Shown here: in pieces, positions 31,538 to 39,983 of the stretch | Layout: each line of letters starts with the position of its first letter | Numbering within the stretch: position 1 is the first letter of the stretch | Assembly: GCF_016863335.1 (NCBI RefSeq) | Contig: NZ_BOOR01000025.1 | Span: 62,001 to 126,000, forward strand | Length of the DNA stretch: 64,000 nucleotides | DNA from: Planotetraspora thailandica | GTDB lineage: Bacteria > Actinomycetota > Actinomycetes > Streptosporangiales > Streptosporangiaceae | Reading direction: 5' to 3' | Notes under the pieces: generated by a model | Seen by the model: only the letters and a program-made list of their open reading frames with translations | The model's database searches: none | Told to the model about the DNA's origin: nothing | Made by a program: the position numbers and the translations under genes

Positions 31538-31885
31538 ATGTACGACGATGGTCTGGTCGCATGCACCGACCACGAATTGATCATCAATCGCTATTACTTT
31601 CCGTTCGGGTCCGCCAAGCGCATCCGATACTCCGACATCCGCGGCGTGAGCCGGGTCCCGTTGCCCAACGGCAGCCGGCGGATCTGGGGTTCGGGTGATT
31701 TCACCCACTGGCTCAACCTGGACGCCCACCGGCCCCAGAAGAAGGCCGCGTTCGTCATCGACCTGGGCAAATGGGTCGTACCGGTTATCACTCCCGACGA
31801 ACCTGGCCGGTTCGCGGTGGAGCTCGCCGCCCACGGGGTCACCACGAGCGGTAACCCTCCCCAAGGCCTGACGGGATTCGCCTGA
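31538..31885 (+). CDS. Small PH-like protein of unknown function
   Basis: This 115-residue soluble protein has strand-rich sequence: DGLVACTDHELIINRYYFPF, then KRIRYSDIRGVSRVPL and AAFVIDLGKWVVPVITPDEP. The pattern resembles bacterial PH-like domains, where an aromatic 'I-RY-DI--V' strand is typical. The start lies 66 bp from the divergent Mth938-like gene. No membrane segment or catalytic motif is visible. Function unknown; coding status is supported by codon use and compact neighbours. Confidence 0.7.
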   Translation: MYDDGLVACTDHELIINRYYFPFGSAKRIRYSDIRGVSRVPLPNGSRRIWGSGDFTHWLNLDAHRPQKKAAFVIDLGKWVVPVITPDEPGRFAVELAAHGVTTSGNPPQGLTGFA

Positions 31886-31887
31886 CG

Positions 31888-32415
31888 TCATCGCGAACGC
31901 CGCCACCTGATCTCGCCGTCGTGCCGTTCGCCGGTGGGGGAGAGCCCGGCGGACGCGGCGACGGCGGCGGAGGCCGCATGGTCCGGATGGATGTGGGCGA
32001 CGACCGTCGTCACGCCCTGCCGTTCCAGCCAGGCGACGAGCCCGCGCGCGGCCTCGCCGGCGATGCCGCGCCCCTGCCAGGGCGTCCCGACGACCCAGGC
32101 GACCTCGGCGACCCGTCCCGCGTCAGAAGGGCTGATCGTCGCCTGTACCGTGCCAGTCAGGCATGCCTCGGCGCGGAGCCTGATCACCCAGTTGAGCCAG
32201 GCGACGCCGGGGTCGGGCGAACCCTCGGTCAGGCGTGTGTAGCGGGCACGGAGGGCTTCCAGGGTGGCGGGGGAGCCTCCGATGAAGGTGTGGAGAGCAG
32301 GGTCGGACAACGTCACGCTCATCTCCTCCGCGTGCTCGACGAGAAGCGGCAGCAGGTCGAGGCGCTCGGTGCCGATGGGTTCGATGGTCACGGAGTCACC
32401 CTCATATCGGTTCAT
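31888..32415 (-). CDS. GNAT-family N-acetyltransferase
   Basis: The 175-residue protein has the GNAT core: VAEVAWVVGTPWQGRGIAGE contains the Q/RxxGxG/A acetyl-CoA pyrophosphate loop (QGRGIA), followed by ARGLVAWLERQGVTTVVAHIHPDH and an ASAAVAASAGL helix. The substrate is unknown. It shares an ATGA overlap with the upstream oxidoreductase stop, so it is the last gene of a four-gene minus-strand operon (membrane protein, HTH, oxidoreductase, acetyltransferase). Confidence 0.87.
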   Translation of the reverse strand: MNRYEGDSVTIEPIGTERLDLLPLLVEHAEEMSVTLSDPALHTFIGGSPATLEALRARYTRLTEGSPDPGVAWLNWVIRLRAEACLTGTVQATISPSDAGRVAEVAWVVGTPWQGRGIAGEAARGLVAWLERQGVTTVVAHIHPDHAASAAVAASAGLSPTGERHDGEIRWRRSR

Positions 32416-33389
32416 ACGGTGATGACGATCTTTCCAGTCGCGTGGCCCCTCTCGAGGCGGCGGATCGCCTCGGGCGCGTCGGCGAGGGGATAGGTGCGGT
32501 CGACGACCGGTGTGACGGCGCCGGCGTCGATGAGCCGGGCGATCTCCTCGTAGTCCTCGCCGCGCTCCTTGGCGGCGAGGCCGCGCATCCGCTGGCTCAC
32601 GAACAGCGAGACCAGCGGCGCGCGGAGCTGGCGGTCGAATCCGCCGAGCAACCGGCCGCTGTCGTGGCCGCCGCCGACGAGGACCAGCGTCCCGCGCGAT
32701 TTCAGGGCGCGTCGTAGCAACGACAGCGGGCGCGTCCCCGCGGTGTCGACGACCGCGTCATAGCGCGCGCCGTGGCGGTCGACCTCGTCACGGGTGTAGT
32801 CGATGACGTCGTCGGCGCCGAGCGACCGCACGAGGTCGGCCTTCGCGGTGCCGCACACGCCGGTCACGGTCGCGCCGAGAGCCTTGGCGAACTGCACCGC
32901 GAACGAGCCCACGCCACCGGCCGCGCCGACGACCATCACGTGCTGCCCCGGCCGCACGCGGGCGCAGTCGCGCACGCTCTGCAACGCCGTACCTCCGGAG
33001 ACGGGCGTCGCCGCGGCCTGCTCGAAGGACAGGCCGGCCGGCTTCAACGCCAGCCGCTTGTGCGACGCGGCAGCGTATTCGGCGTACGACCCGCTTTCGC
33101 AGGTCCCGAACACCTCGTCTCCGGGGCGGAAGCGGGTCACGCCCGCGCCGACGGCCGCCACCACACCGGCGACGTCGCGGCCGCGGACCGAGACCTTGGG
33201 CCTGCGCATGCCGAACCCCATGGCCCGCATCAGGTACGGCCGGCCGGTCATCAGGACCCACACGCCGGGGTCCACTCCCGCGGCGCGGACCTGAACGAGC
33301 ACCTGGTCGTCGCCGATGGGGGGCGGGTCGATGTCACGCAGGCGCAGCACGTCGGCCGGGCCGTACGTGTCCTGGACGATCGCCTTCAT
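32412..33389 (-). CDS. NAD(P)-dependent quinone-oxidoreductase-like MDR protein
   Basis: The 325-residue medium-chain dehydrogenase/reductase has a GroES-like N-domain (MKAIVQDTYGPADVLRLRDI). The Rossmann motif VVGAAGGVGSFAVQFAKALG lies near residue 150. Zinc ligands are absent, placing it with zinc-free quinone oxidoreductases and enoyl reductases. It overlaps by 4 bp the genes on both sides, including an XRE regulator upstream that probably controls the operon. Confidence 0.9.
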   Translation of the reverse strand: MKAIVQDTYGPADVLRLRDIDPPPIGDDQVLVQVRAAGVDPGVWVLMTGRPYLMRAMGFGMRRPKVSVRGRDVAGVVAAVGAGVTRFRPGDEVFGTCESGSYAEYAAASHKRLALKPAGLSFEQAAATPVSGGTALQSVRDCARVRPGQHVMVVGAAGGVGSFAVQFAKALGATVTGVCGTAKADLVRSLGADDVIDYTRDEVDRHGARYDAVVDTAGTRPLSLLRRALKSRGTLVLVGGGHDSGRLLGGFDRQLRAPLVSLFVSQRMRGLAAKERGEDYEEIARLIDAGAVTPVVDRTYPLADAPEAIRRLERGHATGKIVITV

Positions 33390-33619
33390 GTCGTCTCCTC
33401 GGGAGAGTCGGGATACTGGAACACCTCGTCCAGGCGGACGCGGAAGGCCCTCGCGATGCGGAAGGCCATTTCGAGGGACGGCGAATAGCGGCCCTGCTCG
33501 ATGGCGATGACGGTCTGCCGGGTCACGCCGATGCGCTCGGCGAGCTCCGCCTGCGTCATCTCGCCGTGGGCGAAGCGCAACGCGCGGATGGAGTTGGTGA
33601 CGTGGGTCGGCTTCACCAT
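33386..33619 (-). CDS. Small XRE-family HTH regulator
   Basis: The 77-residue single-domain Cro/C1 protein has the recognition region MTQAELAERIGVTRQTVIAI, then EQGRYSPSLEMAFRIARAF and an LDEVFQYPD tail. ATG 33619 lies inside the 3' end of the preceding membrane-protein gene (7-bp overlap), and its stop overlaps the oxidoreductase start. Pairing of such a regulator with a small four-helix membrane protein is a recurring bacterial arrangement of unclear function. It probably autoregulates the operon. Confidence 0.87.
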   Translation of the reverse strand: MVKPTHVTNSIRALRFAHGEMTQAELAERIGVTRQTVIAIEQGRYSPSLEMAFRIARAFRVRLDEVFQYPDSPEETT

Positions 33620-34041
33620 TGCGGGAAGCTCCTGCGGTACACGACGATCTTCGTGATCCCGCCGACGATCGCCGACAACACGAAGCCCAGGTAGATGACG
33701 TTGGCGATCCAGAACCGGTCCCATTCGGCCATCGCCATGAGCAGGGCCGCGACCGAGCCGATGACGAGGAACGACTGGCCGGTGTACTCCCCGAGCATGC
33801 CGATCTCCCGGTCTCTGACGTCCTTGTCGCGCGACGCCCTCGGGTTCACGACGGCCATCCCGATCTCGGCCACGATGGATGCCACGATGGCACCGCCCAC
33901 CGCCCACAGCAGCGCGGCGGCGTAAGGGACGTCGACCAGCGGGCCTCCGTCCGCCCGGCTGATGAGAGTGACGACGTACGCGGCGTAGGTGATCGCGGCC
34001 ACGACCAGCCTGATCCACGCACGCTTCTCTTCGTGTGTCAT
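33613..34041 (-). CDS. Small four-helix membrane protein paired with XRE regulator
   Basis: The 142-residue protein has four hydrophobic segments (about 10-28, 38-63, 88-106 and 112-133) and a basic/acidic loop NPRASRDKDVRDREIGMLGE between helices 2 and 3. It is the first gene of the operon and overlaps the HTH gene by 7 bp. The family is not characterised to my knowledge; it may sense membrane state or be the target of the adjacent regulator. No signal peptide or enzyme motif. Confidence 0.75.
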   Translation of the reverse strand: MTHEEKRAWIRLVVAAITYAAYVVTLISRADGGPLVDVPYAAALLWAVGGAIVASIVAEIGMAVVNPRASRDKDVRDREIGMLGEYTGQSFLVIGSVAALLMAMAEWDRFWIANVIYLGFVLSAIVGGITKIVVYRRSFPQW

Positions 34042-34054
34042 GTCGGCCCTTCGA

Positions 34055-34122
34055 TGTAAAGAATTGCTGACATCATCAAAGTAGAGGATGTTTTACCTGG
34101 TGTCTAGAAAGTTTGACATCAC
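34055..34122. promoter_or_regulatory. AT-rich promoter region with inverted ACATC/GATGT elements
   Basis: Upstream of the membrane-protein/XRE operon, TGACATCATC and GAGGATGT form an inverted ACATC/GATGT pair, and TTGACATCA recurs 45 bp further on. This is a plausible XRE autoregulation site; no clear hexamers are assigned. Confidence 0.35.
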
Positions 34123-34156
34123 CGAGATGCCCGCAACGGCTCGCGGGCGTTGTGTG

Positions 34157-34729
34157 TCAGGCGTCGGCGTCCAGCCGGGCGTGGAGATGCATGTCGTGCC
34201 AGCCGTCGGCGTGAAGCGCTTCGCGTCGTTTAGTCCCCTCGACGGCGAAGCCGGCGTGTTGTGCGACCCGGCAGGACGCGGCGTTCGCCGTCGAATGGCA
34301 CAGTTCGATGCGGTGCAACCCCAGCGTCTCGAAGCACCACGCGGTCATCGCGGACAGCGCTCGCGGGGCGATGCGACGGCCGCGCGTGCCCGGCAGTACC
34401 CAATACGAGACCTCGGCCAGACCTTCCGCGAGGAAGAGCCGGCGCAGGCTGATCTGCCCGGCGACCTCACCGGCGTGGAGCACGGCCCACCCGGCGCCGG
34501 TCTCGTCACGCCACCGGCCCGGCCACGCGTCGATCCAGTCGCGGGCCTCGTCGTCGGACATGGACCGGCAGTGCCAGCGCTGAATCGCGGGATCGGCGTA
34601 GGCGGCCACGACGACCGGGCGATCCGACGGTCGCCAGGGCCGAAGCGTGATGCCGTCCGCGTGGATCTCCGGCTGGGTCAGCGCCGCCATCGATCCGGGC
34701 GGCACGGCGGGTTCGGCAAGCGACGGCAC
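34157..34729 (-). CDS. RimJ/RimL-type GNAT acetyltransferase
   Basis: The 190-residue protein has the RimJ-like pattern: ITLRPWRPSDRPVVVAAYAD near the N-terminus, a central AEVSYWVLPGTRGRRIAPRA containing the acetyl-CoA loop, then LHRIELCHSTANAASCRVAQ and HAGFAVEGTKRREALHADG. Such enzymes acetylate protein N-termini, antibiotics or small amines; the substrate cannot be told. It appears monocistronic. The start could be the ATG 39 nt further in (MAALTQPE), so the first 13 residues are uncertain. Confidence 0.85.
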   Translation of the reverse strand: MPSLAEPAVPPGSMAALTQPEIHADGITLRPWRPSDRPVVVAAYADPAIQRWHCRSMSDDEARDWIDAWPGRWRDETGAGWAVLHAGEVAGQISLRRLFLAEGLAEVSYWVLPGTRGRRIAPRALSAMTAWCFETLGLHRIELCHSTANAASCRVAQHAGFAVEGTKRREALHADGWHDMHLHARLDADA

Positions 34730-34760
34730 ATGCCGACATTAGGGCATACGGGGGAGGCCG

Positions 34761-36608
34761 TCAGGCGGTGGGAACCGGCCGGGTGACCTTCAACTGTTCG
34801 AGCACGGGAGGGGTGGGGTCGGCGAAGCCGTCGGCCAGCATGACGGCGACCGTGTAGAGATGCCACGCGGTCTGCGCCTGCGTGGGCAGCCCGTCCAGCA
34901 GGTCGCGCCTGCCCTGCAGGGCGCTGATCCGGCTGATCGACTCCGCTGCGGGACCGGCCTCGCCGGGGATGATCTTCTCCCTCAGCAGGTTCGTCAGCTC
35001 GGGAGACAGGTCCAGTCGCCAGTTCCACGGCTTGCCGGTGGACGCCTGCCGTACGGCTTCGGGCATGGTGCGGTTCCTGAGCCGCTCGCGCAGCCGCTCC
35101 TTCAGCGAGAGGCGCTTGTCGTCTTCGGTGGTGAAACGCCACGGCTTGCCCTCTATCGGCACGTTGCGAAGCCGCGGGGCGAACGCCTCGATCAGCCGGA
35201 ACACGACGTCTTCGCTCCGCCGCCAGGCCGGGTCCAGCGCCAGGGCGGCGGCGACGACGCGGTTGTCCAGGTAGACGGGGATGGGGTTGGAAGCGCGCAG
35301 AAGAGCCGAGCGGGAGGCCGCGTGCCAGCGGCCCACCCGATGGGTCACATACAGGCGGTCCAGCGTGAGCAGCCCGGAGTCGATGTCCACGCAGCCGTCC
35401 GCCCAGGGCTTCGCCAACGCGAGCGCGTGCTCATCGGCCCGGTCCGACAACACGTCCTTGCCCTTGGTGAACATGCCTTCGACGCGGCGGCGGATCGCGG
35501 TGGCGTCGAGTTTCTCCTGGTTGTGGGCGAAGCCTCCGCGCAGGATCTCGCCGCCGTGCCCGCCCAGCCGCGCGCCCGACCGGTAGACGCCCGGAGGCGG
35601 GACGTTCTCGTACGCGGAAATCATGCCCTCGGTCGCATAGATCACGTTGTGGGCGCGGACGAGCGGGTGATCGACCAGTTCCGCGGCGCCGTCGGAGCTC
35701 TGCTTGCGGGCGTAGGCCTGATGCTCAACCCCGAGTTCGGCGGCGACCAGGCGGGCCAGATCCACATCCGGATCGCCGTCCCGGCCGGCGGTCGAGGTGA
35801 CGAACGGGATGCCGGCCGCGTGCAGCAGCGCGGCGAGCAGACGGCTGTCGCGGCCGCCGGTCAGGGTCAGGTGCACGGGCTCGCTGAGGCTCTTCAGCGG
35901 CTCCGCGGCGGTGATCAACGACTGGGCCAGCTCCTCGATCTCCGCATGCTTTTGCCGTTCGCCGGTCGGCGCGGGACGGGGATCGGGCAGCGGAATCGTC
36001 TCAAGGCGGTGACCGCCGCCCTTGACGGTGACGCAGGAAGCGGGAGGGAGCGCGGTCACCGAGGAGAACGGCGTGCCGTCGGACATGAAGTGGCCGTTGC
36101 CCACCATCTCGGCCAGCGCCTGCGTGTCCCACATGACGCCTTGCCCGCCGCGCGCGACCAGGTGGGCGAGCAGCGCCCGGTTGGACACCACGTGAAGATG
36201 CTCCGTCTCGGTGTGGAAGACGGGGCAGGCGCGCGCCAGGCCGGTGGCCGCGGCCGTCTCGCCCGAGCCGCCCACGCGGAAGGCGCAGAAGCAGCCGCCG
36301 GCCGACGTGACGGCCGCGCCGAAATCGGGCGCCGCCAGGAGGGCGGAGGCGTCACTCGGCCTCGCCAGGTGCCCCGCGATGCCCAGCGCCTGTCCGGTGT
36401 CGGCGACGATCAGCGGCAGCGGGTTGCTGTCGGCCTCGTTCGTCCACGCCAGCAACGCCGCATCCCCGCCAGGCATGATCCAGTCGTCATGCGCGATGTC
36501 CCCGTCCGGGGCCACCAGCACACGGCCGATCGCGCGCCGCGCGATCTCGATGGCGGGCGCCAGTGAGGTGCCAGGTCGTTTCGCCGTGACGGCCAGGTAG
36601 ACGCGCAT
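34761..36608 (-). CDS. Asparagine-synthetase-like protein without glutaminase cysteine
   Basis: The 615-residue protein has a C-terminal ATP-pyrophosphatase-type asparagine synthase domain: LTLTGGRDSRLLAALL holds the PP-loop, followed by VDLARLVAAELGVEH. The N-terminal region resembles a class II amidotransferase fold but begins MRVYLAVTAK, so the catalytic Cys2 is missing and glutamine hydrolysis is unlikely. Comparable proteins include beta-lactam synthetases and lasso-peptide cyclases, but no precursor peptide or leader peptidase is visible. ATG 36608 has GAAGGA upstream. A free-standing ATP-dependent amide-forming enzyme is the best reading. Confidence 0.82.
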   Translation of the reverse strand: MRVYLAVTAKRPGTSLAPAIEIARRAIGRVLVAPDGDIAHDDWIMPGGDAALLAWTNEADSNPLPLIVADTGQALGIAGHLARPSDASALLAAPDFGAAVTSAGGCFCAFRVGGSGETAAATGLARACPVFHTETEHLHVVSNRALLAHLVARGGQGVMWDTQALAEMVGNGHFMSDGTPFSSVTALPPASCVTVKGGGHRLETIPLPDPRPAPTGERQKHAEIEELAQSLITAAEPLKSLSEPVHLTLTGGRDSRLLAALLHAAGIPFVTSTAGRDGDPDVDLARLVAAELGVEHQAYARKQSSDGAAELVDHPLVRAHNVIYATEGMISAYENVPPPGVYRSGARLGGHGGEILRGGFAHNQEKLDATAIRRRVEGMFTKGKDVLSDRADEHALALAKPWADGCVDIDSGLLTLDRLYVTHRVGRWHAASRSALLRASNPIPVYLDNRVVAAALALDPAWRRSEDVVFRLIEAFAPRLRNVPIEGKPWRFTTEDDKRLSLKERLRERLRNRTMPEAVRQASTGKPWNWRLDLSPELTNLLREKIIPGEAGPAAESISRISALQGRRDLLDGLPTQAQTAWHLYTVAVMLADGFADPTPPVLEQLKVTRPVPTA

Positions 36609-36779
36609 CCGGAATTCCTTCGGGAGAGGCAAAGGGTGTCGTCCGACTCCACCCTCGACCGTGCCGGACGTGATGGTGGGTGCCTGGTCGATTTCCGCGA
36701 GGATATCGGCGGATGATCTCTCCGCGGTAGGAGTTCGCCGCTTTGCTGCGCTTCTGGGGTACGCGAGAGAGCCGTACGC

Positions 36780-37175
36780 ATGATTGACGGTCCATCTGGC
36801 ACCTGTCAGTATGATCTAACAGGTGACAGACAGATAGCGGGTGAAACGCTGACCAGTGAGAAACTGCTGGCTGTGCTCGCGGCCCTCAACCATCCCCTGC
36901 GGCTGCGGCTCATCGCCGTGCTCTCCGAAGACCGCGTGCACGTCAGCGAACTGGCACGGCGGCTGGGCATATCGCGGCCGCTCCTCTACATGCATCTCGA
37001 ACGGCTGGAGCGAGCCGGCATCGTCACCGGCGATCTGGAACTGTCCCCGGACGGAAAAGCCATGAAGTACTTCGCACTGACACCGTTCGACGTGCACCTG
37101 ACGGCAGGCACGGTCATCAACGCTCTGCGAGCGGACGAACAGGAAGGTCTCGACGTGCAGGAGAACACGCCATGA
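36780..37175 (+). CDS. ArsR-like winged-helix regulator of an MMPL operon
   Basis: The 131-residue protein has a winged helix: LAALNHPLRLRLIAVLSEDR, then VHVSELARRLGISRPLLYMH and LERLERAGIVTGDLELSPDG. The ending TPFDVHLTAGTVINALRADE resembles ArsR-type dimer helices. No metal-site cysteines are evident. Its stop overlaps the start of a small membrane protein (ATGA), followed by an MMPL transporter. It is probably the local regulator. The exact N-terminus is uncertain because a dyad and a TATGAT element lie just inside the annotated 5' end. Confidence 0.83.
   Translation: MIDGPSGTCQYDLTGDRQIAGETLTSEKLLAVLAALNHPLRLRLIAVLSEDRVHVSELARRLGISRPLLYMHLERLERAGIVTGDLELSPDGKAMKYFALTPFDVHLTAGTVINALRADEQEGLDVQENTP
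36800..36825. promoter_or_regulatory. Inverted repeat inside the 5' end of the ArsR-like gene
   Basis: CACCTGT (36800-36806) and ACAGGTG (36819-36825) form a perfect 7-bp dyad that encloses TATGAT (36810-36815). TTGACG lies at 36784-36789. Either this is an operator/promoter and translation starts downstream, or the dyad is fortuitous. No good in-frame start follows closely, so I keep the upstream ATG. Confidence 0.4.
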
Positions 37176-37405
37176 AGGAGATCGTCGTTCCCATCGTGGT
37201 CATCTTGATGGTCGCCGCCTGCGTCCTGGGCGGCTTCCTCCTGTACTACAAGCTGATCCAGCGCCGTACGGAGATGGCGGAGTTGGCGATGTACCGCGAG
37301 CTCGCCGACCGGACAGCGAGGAACCAGGAGGAGCTGAACACCAGGCTCGCCGAGTTGATCAAACGGGTCGACGCGGTCGAGCAGCTTCTGCGGAGCGTCG
37401 AATGA
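37172..37405 (+). CDS. Small single-pass membrane protein with coiled coil
   Basis: The 77-residue protein has one N-terminal membrane helix (IVVPIVVILMVAACVLGGFL, about 4-23), then a charged coiled-coil tail (NQEELNTRLAELIKRVDAVE). It overlaps the regulator stop by 4 bp and precedes the MMPL gene by about 150 bp. It may be an accessory subunit of the exporter or part of the sensing of membrane stress with the ArsR-like protein. No known family is recognised. Confidence 0.75.
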   Translation: MKEIVVPIVVILMVAACVLGGFLLYYKLIQRRTEMAELAMYRELADRTARNQEELNTRLAELIKRVDAVEQLLRSVE

Positions 37406-37551
37406 CCTGACCTGACCTGCCCCGCTGCGGGCCCATGACGGTCCGGGGCGGCGAGCGGCAACTCGCCACCCCGGAGAAACGAAAGACACGCGTCCACGCC
37501 GTTTCGGCGTGCCCTACGGCGCATGTCCCTCGAAGGAAAGGAGAGCAGCTC

Positions 37552-39753
37552 ATGCTGCTCGAAAGCAAATCCGCCGGCCGGGTGAGACGGCCGCTGACCG
37601 TGCGGGTGGCAGCCTGGAGCGCCGCCCATCCCTGGCGGGCGATCATCGCCTGGCTGGTGCTCGTGGTGGTGTGCCTGGGAGCCGGCTCTCTCGCCGGGAC
37701 CCACAACGCCACCGGCGAGGACTACCGTGTCGGCGAGGCCGGGGTCGCCGAGGCGATCGCAGCCGACGGGGGCCTCGCGCTCCGACCCGTGGAGAGAGTC
37801 CTGATCTCGGCCAGGTCCGGCTCGCTGGACATGACCGCCGCCACAGCCGTGGCGCAGGACGTCACGGACAGGATGAACCGGCTGTCCGAGGTGGACAGCG
37901 TGGCCCCTCCGGTCCGTGCGGCGGACGGCGAGGCCCTCGTGGTCACGGTCACCATGAAGGGTGCGGAGCTGGACGGCAAGAAGAAGGTCGACGCGCTGCT
38001 CGCGCAGACCGCCGCCGTTCAGCGGGCGCATCCGGACCTGCGTGTGGAGGAGACGGGATCGCCCTCCATCGGCAAGGGGGTCGATCAGCAGCGCGGCGAC
38101 GACCTGGCGCTGTCCGAGGCGATCACCGTGCCGGTCACCCTGGTCACCCTGCTGGTCGTTTTCGGCTCAGTGGTCATGGCCGGCGTGCCCCTGCTGCTGG
38201 CGTTGTCGTCGATCGCCGCGGCCATGGGGTTGTCGATGCTCGTCTCACACGTCGTCCCGGACGCGGGGGTGGGCAACAACGTCATCGTGCTGATCGGCCT
38301 GGCGGTCGGAGTCGACTACACGCTCTTCTATCTCAAACGCGAGCGGGAGGAGCGGGCCCGCGCAGGCGGGACGCTCAGCCCTGAGGCCCTCGTGGAGATC
38401 GCCGCGGCGACCTCCGGCCGGATGATCGTGATCTCCGGCCTCGCGGTGATCGTCTCCACCGCCACCCTCTATCTGGCCTCCGACGTCATCTTCGCCTCAC
38501 TCGCCACGGGCACGATCATCGTCGTGTTGGTCGCGGTGATCAGCGCGATGACCGCGCTGCCGGCCCTGCTCGTCCTGATCGGCCGCAGGGCCGAACGCCG
38601 GACGGCGAAGCGGAGCGACAGGCGGGAGAGAGCCGGGAGCGCCCGCGTGTGGAACGCGATCCTCTGGCCCGCGAGCAGGCATCCGGTGATCACGTTGTGC
38701 GTCTCCACCCTCCTCATGATCGGCCTGGCGCTCCCCGTGCTGGGCATGCAGCTGCGGGTGCTGAACAAGGACAGTCACTCGCGCGAGGTGCCCGCGATGC
38801 AGACCTACGACCGCCTCACCAGCGCGTTCCCCGAGCTGCGGGTCACCCACAACGTCGTCGTGCGGTCCGATCCGGGCCGGGCCGCCGAGGTCGGCGGGGC
38901 GTTGGGCGAACTCAACCGGCTGACTCGGTCGGATCCCCTGTTCGCCGGCCACGAGACACCGAGGTTGCGGACATCGGCCGACGGCACGGTCAGCCTGCTG
39001 GAGCTGTCCGTCCCCTACAAGCTGAGCTCGTCCGAGGCGCAGGAGTCCCTGACCCGGATACGCGACGTCTATCTGCCCGACACCGTCGGCACCGTGCCCG
39101 GCGCCGAGGCGGCGGTCACCGGGGACGTCGCTCGCGACACCGACTATCTCGCCAACCAGAACGAGAAGCTGCCGCTGGTCCTCGGCTGCCTTCTTCTGCT
39201 CACCTTCGCCATGACCGCGATCGTGTTCCGCTCGGCCGTCATCGGACTGCTGGGGGTCGTGCTCAACGTGCTGTCCGCGGCGGCCGCGTTCGGAGTGCTG
39301 ACCATGGCCTTCCAGAGCGAACTCGGGCGGAGCGTGTTCGGCACCGAGGCGACCGGCGCGATCGGCTCCAGGGTGCCGCTGTTCCTCTTGGTGATCCTTT
39401 TCGGGCTGTCGATGGACTATCAGGTCTTCGTCGTCAGCCGGATCAGGGAGGCGGCGCTGCTGGGCCTGCCCACCCCCAAGGCGGTGCTGGACGGCCTCGG
39501 GCGCTCGGCCGGCGTGGTCACCAGCGCCGCGATCGTGATGGTGACGGTGTTCGCGAGTTTCGTCCTCCTCCATCTGGCGGAGATGAAGCAGATCGGCTTC
39601 AGCCTTGCGACGGCCGTGCTGCTGGACGCCTTCGTCATCCGCGTCATGATCCTCCCCTCCGCCCTGACACTGCTGCACAAGGTGGTCTGGTGGCCGTCAC
39701 GCGAGCCGCTTCGCGCGCGGTTGTCGCCCCGTCCCGCCGTGCGCGAACGATGA
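37552..39753 (+). CDS. MMPL-family RND transporter
   Basis: The 733-residue membrane protein has the MmpL/RND duplication: one helix, a large extracytoplasmic loop, five helices, then the same again. MMPL signature segments include GVDYTLFYLKREREERARAG near residue 255 and FGLSMDYQVFVVSRIREAAL near 620. ATG 37552 follows AAGGAAAGGAGAGC and is preferred over an upstream start at 37435. Such proteins export lipids, siderophores or hydrophobic compounds. The substrate is unknown. It is the last gene of the regulator/small membrane protein/exporter unit. Confidence 0.92.
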   Translation: MLLESKSAGRVRRPLTVRVAAWSAAHPWRAIIAWLVLVVVCLGAGSLAGTHNATGEDYRVGEAGVAEAIAADGGLALRPVERVLISARSGSLDMTAATAVAQDVTDRMNRLSEVDSVAPPVRAADGEALVVTVTMKGAELDGKKKVDALLAQTAAVQRAHPDLRVEETGSPSIGKGVDQQRGDDLALSEAITVPVTLVTLLVVFGSVVMAGVPLLLALSSIAAAMGLSMLVSHVVPDAGVGNNVIVLIGLAVGVDYTLFYLKREREERARAGGTLSPEALVEIAAATSGRMIVISGLAVIVSTATLYLASDVIFASLATGTIIVVLVAVISAMTALPALLVLIGRRAERRTAKRSDRRERAGSARVWNAILWPASRHPVITLCVSTLLMIGLALPVLGMQLRVLNKDSHSREVPAMQTYDRLTSAFPELRVTHNVVVRSDPGRAAEVGGALGELNRLTRSDPLFAGHETPRLRTSADGTVSLLELSVPYKLSSSEAQESLTRIRDVYLPDTVGTVPGAEAAVTGDVARDTDYLANQNEKLPLVLGCLLLLTFAMTAIVFRSAVIGLLGVVLNVLSAAAAFGVLTMAFQSELGRSVFGTEATGAIGSRVPLFLLVILFGLSMDYQVFVVSRIREAALLGLPTPKAVLDGLGRSAGVVTSAAIVMVTVFASFVLLHLAEMKQIGFSLATAVLLDAFVIRVMILPSALTLLHKVVWWPSREPLRARLSPRPAVRER

Positions 39754-39794
39754 ACGGCTGACCCTTGTGAGGCCGTACGGCGTTCGCCGGCCCG

Positions 39795-39827
39795 CCCCGG
39801 TCCAAGCGTCTCCGTGAAGGACCGGGG
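39795..39827. terminator. Hairpin after the MMPL gene
   Basis: CCCCGGTCC (39795-39803) pairs perfectly with GGACCGGGG (39819-39827) across a 15-nt loop, about 40 bp beyond the MMPL stop. Confidence 0.6.
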
Positions 39828-39983
39828 CGTCGTCCCGCCCACAGGTGCGCCCGACTCGGCCCGCTACATGTTCGGGTTCAAGGACGGCGACGCGCCCCCT
39901 GACGGTCCAACCGGCTATTCCCACAGATAGTCGTACCGCGGCTGGCTCGTGGGAGACAGGCGTGCACCTTCGCGCGGTCGACC

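Noticed and set aside
34761-36780. A lasso-peptide cluster around the asparagine-synthetase-like gene
   Set aside because: No precursor peptide, RiPP recognition element or leader peptidase is visible nearby.
39865-39930. A peroxidase gene fragment (MFGFKDGDAPPDGPTGYSHR) after the MMPL gene
   Set aside because: The 20-residue similarity to Dyp-type GFKDG segments is too short to support a call.
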